Assembly: GCA_965279735.1 (NCBI GenBank)
Contig: OZ257260.1
Span: 3,038,001 to 3,102,000, forward strand
Origin: CAIUGU01 sp965279735
Lineage (GTDB): Bacteria; Pseudomonadota; Gammaproteobacteria; Steroidobacterales; Steroidobacteraceae
Direction of reading: 5' to 3'
Length of the DNA: 64,000 bases
Below, piece by piece: positions 62,513 through 64,000 of this stretch (positions within the stretch are counted from its first letter, which is position 1; every line of letters starts with the position of its first letter). Position numbers and translations under genes: made by a program. The notes beneath the pieces were generated by a model. That model saw only the letters and a list, made by a program, of their open reading frames with translations. It was not told the DNA's origin and made no database searches.

Positions 62513-62781
62513 CGGGATTCCGCCTTCGCTGCCTTGGGCGCAGCGGCCTTCGGTGTCTTTGCCGGTGGCTGCTCGGCCGCCACTTCAAAATCAGTCCAGT
62601 TGTCATCCTCGCCTTCGAGCGTCGCGAGGTACTCGAGAAAGTCCGGGGCGACCACGGGCTTCGGCGCTGTCGTCGCCGGCTTCGGTTTGGCCGCAGCGCT
62701 TTCTGCGGCTCCCGCACCGAACGGCAGCAGCATCGCCACCGCAGTCACCGTCATGCCGGGCCGCTGACGCACGCGCTTCAA
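62509..62781 (-). CDS. Small exported Pro/Ala/Lys-rich hypothetical protein
   Basis: 90 aa from a TTG that overlaps the stop of the upstream gene (TTGA); an ATG at residue 10 is the alternative. Basic n-region KRVRQR, hydrophobic stretch to about 28 (AVAMLLPFGAGAAES), then FLEYLATLEGEDDNWTDFEVAA and a PAKTPKAAAPKAAKAES tail. I recognise no family, but a short acidic protein at this position is common in sigma/DUF3619/DUF3106 loci. It overlaps the DUF3106 gene by ATGA. Confidence 0.6.
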   Translation of the reverse strand: MKRVRQRPGMTVTAVAMLLPFGAGAAESAAAKPKPATTAPKPVVAPDFLEYLATLEGEDDNWTDFEVAAEQPPAKTPKAAAPKAAKAESR

Positions 62782-63224
62782 CCCGCCCCGCCGCCCGCGG
62801 CAGGCAGCGCAGCCTCGGCCTCAAGCCAGGCATAGAACTCGAGATCCTCGAGCAGCTCGAGATTTTCGGCTCCCGCCATGATCTCCATGTCGTCGAGGGG
62901 TGAAGTCGCAACCGTCTGCGCCATCTCCACGGGAGCGTCGACTCCACGCATGCCGAGCCAGATCATCGCGACCAGTGCCGCGGCGGCAATGCTGCCTGCA
63001 GGCAGCAGCCAGCGCGCCGTACGAGGGTGCGCAGTCCCTTCCAGTTCCGCGAGCGCTGCATACCGTGCCTGCGTCAGGCGGGAGCGGGTACGGCCGTCGA
63101 GATGGTCGACGCTCTCAAGCAGCAGCTTGCGGGCATGGGCCGCAAAGTCAGCGGCGCGCGGGTCAACAACCTCTTCGCCCACCGCGGCAGGGTTGTTTTC
63201 CGGATCGTGTTTCAACGTAGTCAC
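62778..63224 (-). CDS. DUF3619-like single-pass membrane protein, probable sigma-factor partner
   Basis: 148 aa. N-terminal cytoplasmic half (1-70; VDPRAADFAAHARKLLLESVDHLDGRTRSRL...) then one transmembrane helix (about 72-92; WLLPAGSIAAAALVAMIWLG) and a short acidic periplasmic tail rich in Glu (ENLELLEDLEFYAWLEAEAAL). This is the shape of DUF3619 proteins, which travel with an ECF-type sigma factor; anti-sigma function is an inference, since no zinc-binding anti-sigma motif is seen. Its ATG overlaps the sigma gene's stop (ATGA). Confidence 0.7.
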   Translation of the reverse strand: MTTLKHDPENNPAAVGEEVVDPRAADFAAHARKLLLESVDHLDGRTRSRLTQARYAALAELEGTAHPRTARWLLPAGSIAAAALVAMIWLGMRGVDAPVEMAQTVATSPLDDMEIMAGAENLELLEDLEFYAWLEAEAALPAAGGGAG

Positions 63225-63859
63225 CAGACTTCTCCCAGCCGGACACGCAACGTATGCACCGCCCGCGAATAATGCGTCTTCACGCTGCCTTCCGAACAGC
63301 CCATGGCCGCTGCTGTCGCCGCTACATCCAGTCCTTCAATCGTCCTCAGCAGAAATGCTTCCGCCTGCCGCGCCGGCAGCTCTGCGATCGCCTGCTCCAG
63401 TACCTGCAATGTCTCGCCCGTCGCAGCCGTTACGTCCGGAGTCGGTCGTCCATCCGCCGCTGCAAGCATCGCGTCGTCTTGCGGTGCGTCTTCGTCGCTC
63501 GCGGTGCGTGGCCACCAGGCAAACACCCTGTTGCGAACGCTGCGGCGACGCTGGCTGTCGCGAATCCGGTTCTGCAGGATGCGATGGAACAGCGGCGCCC
63601 ACTCCTCGCTCGGCCGGCTGCCGTAACGGCGCGCCAGCTGGAGCATCGCATCCTGGACGACATCCAGCGCTTCCTCGGAATCGCGCAGGGCAATGCTGGC
63701 AATCCGGAACGCGCGCTTTTCCACGCCCGATAGAAACTGGTCAAGGAGCGCAGGGTTCAGACAGGAGTCCTCGAAGGAGGCGGAAAGGGCCTGACCCGTA
63801 CCAGATCGCCCATCAGCGCCGGGCACGTCAGCCGCGCAAAGGGTAGCAGAGCGCCACAT
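63221..63859 (-). CDS. ECF-type RNA polymerase sigma factor
   Basis: 212 aa from the ATG of MWRSATLCAAD (upstream in-frame residues look non-coding). Region 2: LDQFLSGVEKRAFRIASIALRDSEEALDVVQDAMLQLARRY (the DVVQDAM core), with the -10-binding WAPLFHRILQNRIRDSQRR; region 4: LPARQAEAFLLRTIEGLDVAATAAAMGCSEGSVKTHYSRAVHTLR. There is a Ser/Thr/Asp-rich insert between regions 2 and 4 (about 125-155), longer than usual. First gene of a four-gene operon with overlapping starts. What it responds to is unknown. Confidence 0.85.
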   Translation of the reverse strand: MWRSATLCAADVPGADGRSGTGQALSASFEDSCLNPALLDQFLSGVEKRAFRIASIALRDSEEALDVVQDAMLQLARRYGSRPSEEWAPLFHRILQNRIRDSQRRRSVRNRVFAWWPRTASDEDAPQDDAMLAAADGRPTPDVTAATGETLQVLEQAIAELPARQAEAFLLRTIEGLDVAATAAAMGCSEGSVKTHYSRAVHTLRVRLGEVW

Positions 63860-63921
63860 TGCCGCCGCCGCAAGGCCTTCGACCTGCCCGGAGCGCGGGC
63901 CTGTATAAATGCCTGTATTCC

Positions 63922-64000
63922 ATGATTGTGTATAACGTCGCACGCTGGGGCAGGTTGACGGAGGCCAGCCTCAAGGCGCGGCAGTTGCGCTTGCCCGGGT
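63922..64000 (+). CDS. Possible start of a further gene at the right edge
   Basis: An ATG at 63922 begins MIVYNVARWGRLTEASLKAR, open to the window edge (26 codons). No family recognised and no Shine-Dalgarno; TTGACG at 63956 would be an alternative promoter element. Listed only to flag it; the next bases decide. Confidence 0.15.
   Translation, partial: MIVYNVARWGRLTEASLKARQLRLPG

Overview
This is a GC-rich, gene-dense chromosomal segment, most likely from a free-living aerobic gammaproteobacterium. I cannot name a genus; a Steroidobacter- or Nevskia-like lineage is a guess. The evidence is a type-1 GshA, an XNI-like exonuclease, DUF3106/DUF3187/DUF2845 proteins, a FadI-like thiolase, a split-alpha PntAA/PntAB/PntB transhydrogenase, a class I PHA synthase and a GlyGly-CTERM protease. 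I saw no rRNA, tRNA, CRISPR array, prophage or complete insertion sequence. Most genes form short operons with 1-4 nt stop/start overlaps.

Layout. 1-13.7 kb: branched-chain amino-acid synthesis (ilvA, then ilvB and ilvN transcribed divergently), an exported class V PLP enzyme, a hydrolase-fold protein that has lost its nucleophile, an S9 peptidase, a TPR protein, a Blc-type lipocalin and a D15/BamA-like barrel. 13.4-20.1 kb: PII protein, PHA synthase, a methyltransferase, a secreted reprolysin-type protease, a CbpA-like J protein and a FixJ-type regulator. 20.2-30.0 kb: three c-di-GMP enzymes interleaved with pyruvate carboxylase and gshA.

30.1-37.3 kb: M81 hydrolase, ethanolamine-type permease, glutamine-synthetase-like ligase, aldehyde dehydrogenase and iron-dependent alcohol dehydrogenase. 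Together these read as a complete gamma-glutamylation route for an amino alcohol, most simply ethanolamine to glycine. It is the most interesting metabolic unit here.

37.3-51.9 kb: two tandem DUF885 lipoproteins, a thiolase, a toxin-antitoxin pair beside a diverged inverted duplication, a YbaK-domain protein, a GNAT, the hemH / double-VOC / acetyl-CoA hydrolase operon and two outer-membrane barrels separated by a switch-like hairpin region. 52.2-59.5 kb: a secreted phosphoesterase with the same module at both ends, an exonuclease-HNH pair and the transhydrogenase operon. 59.5-62 kb: a 5'-nucleotidase with foreign-looking codon usage next to an IS91-family transposase relic. 62-64 kb: an ECF sigma factor operon with DUF3619-like and DUF3106 proteins.

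Function names rest on motif recognition by eye; no database search was run. Start codons were chosen from family length, Shine-Dalgarno sequences and overlaps, and differ from the longest open frame in many places.
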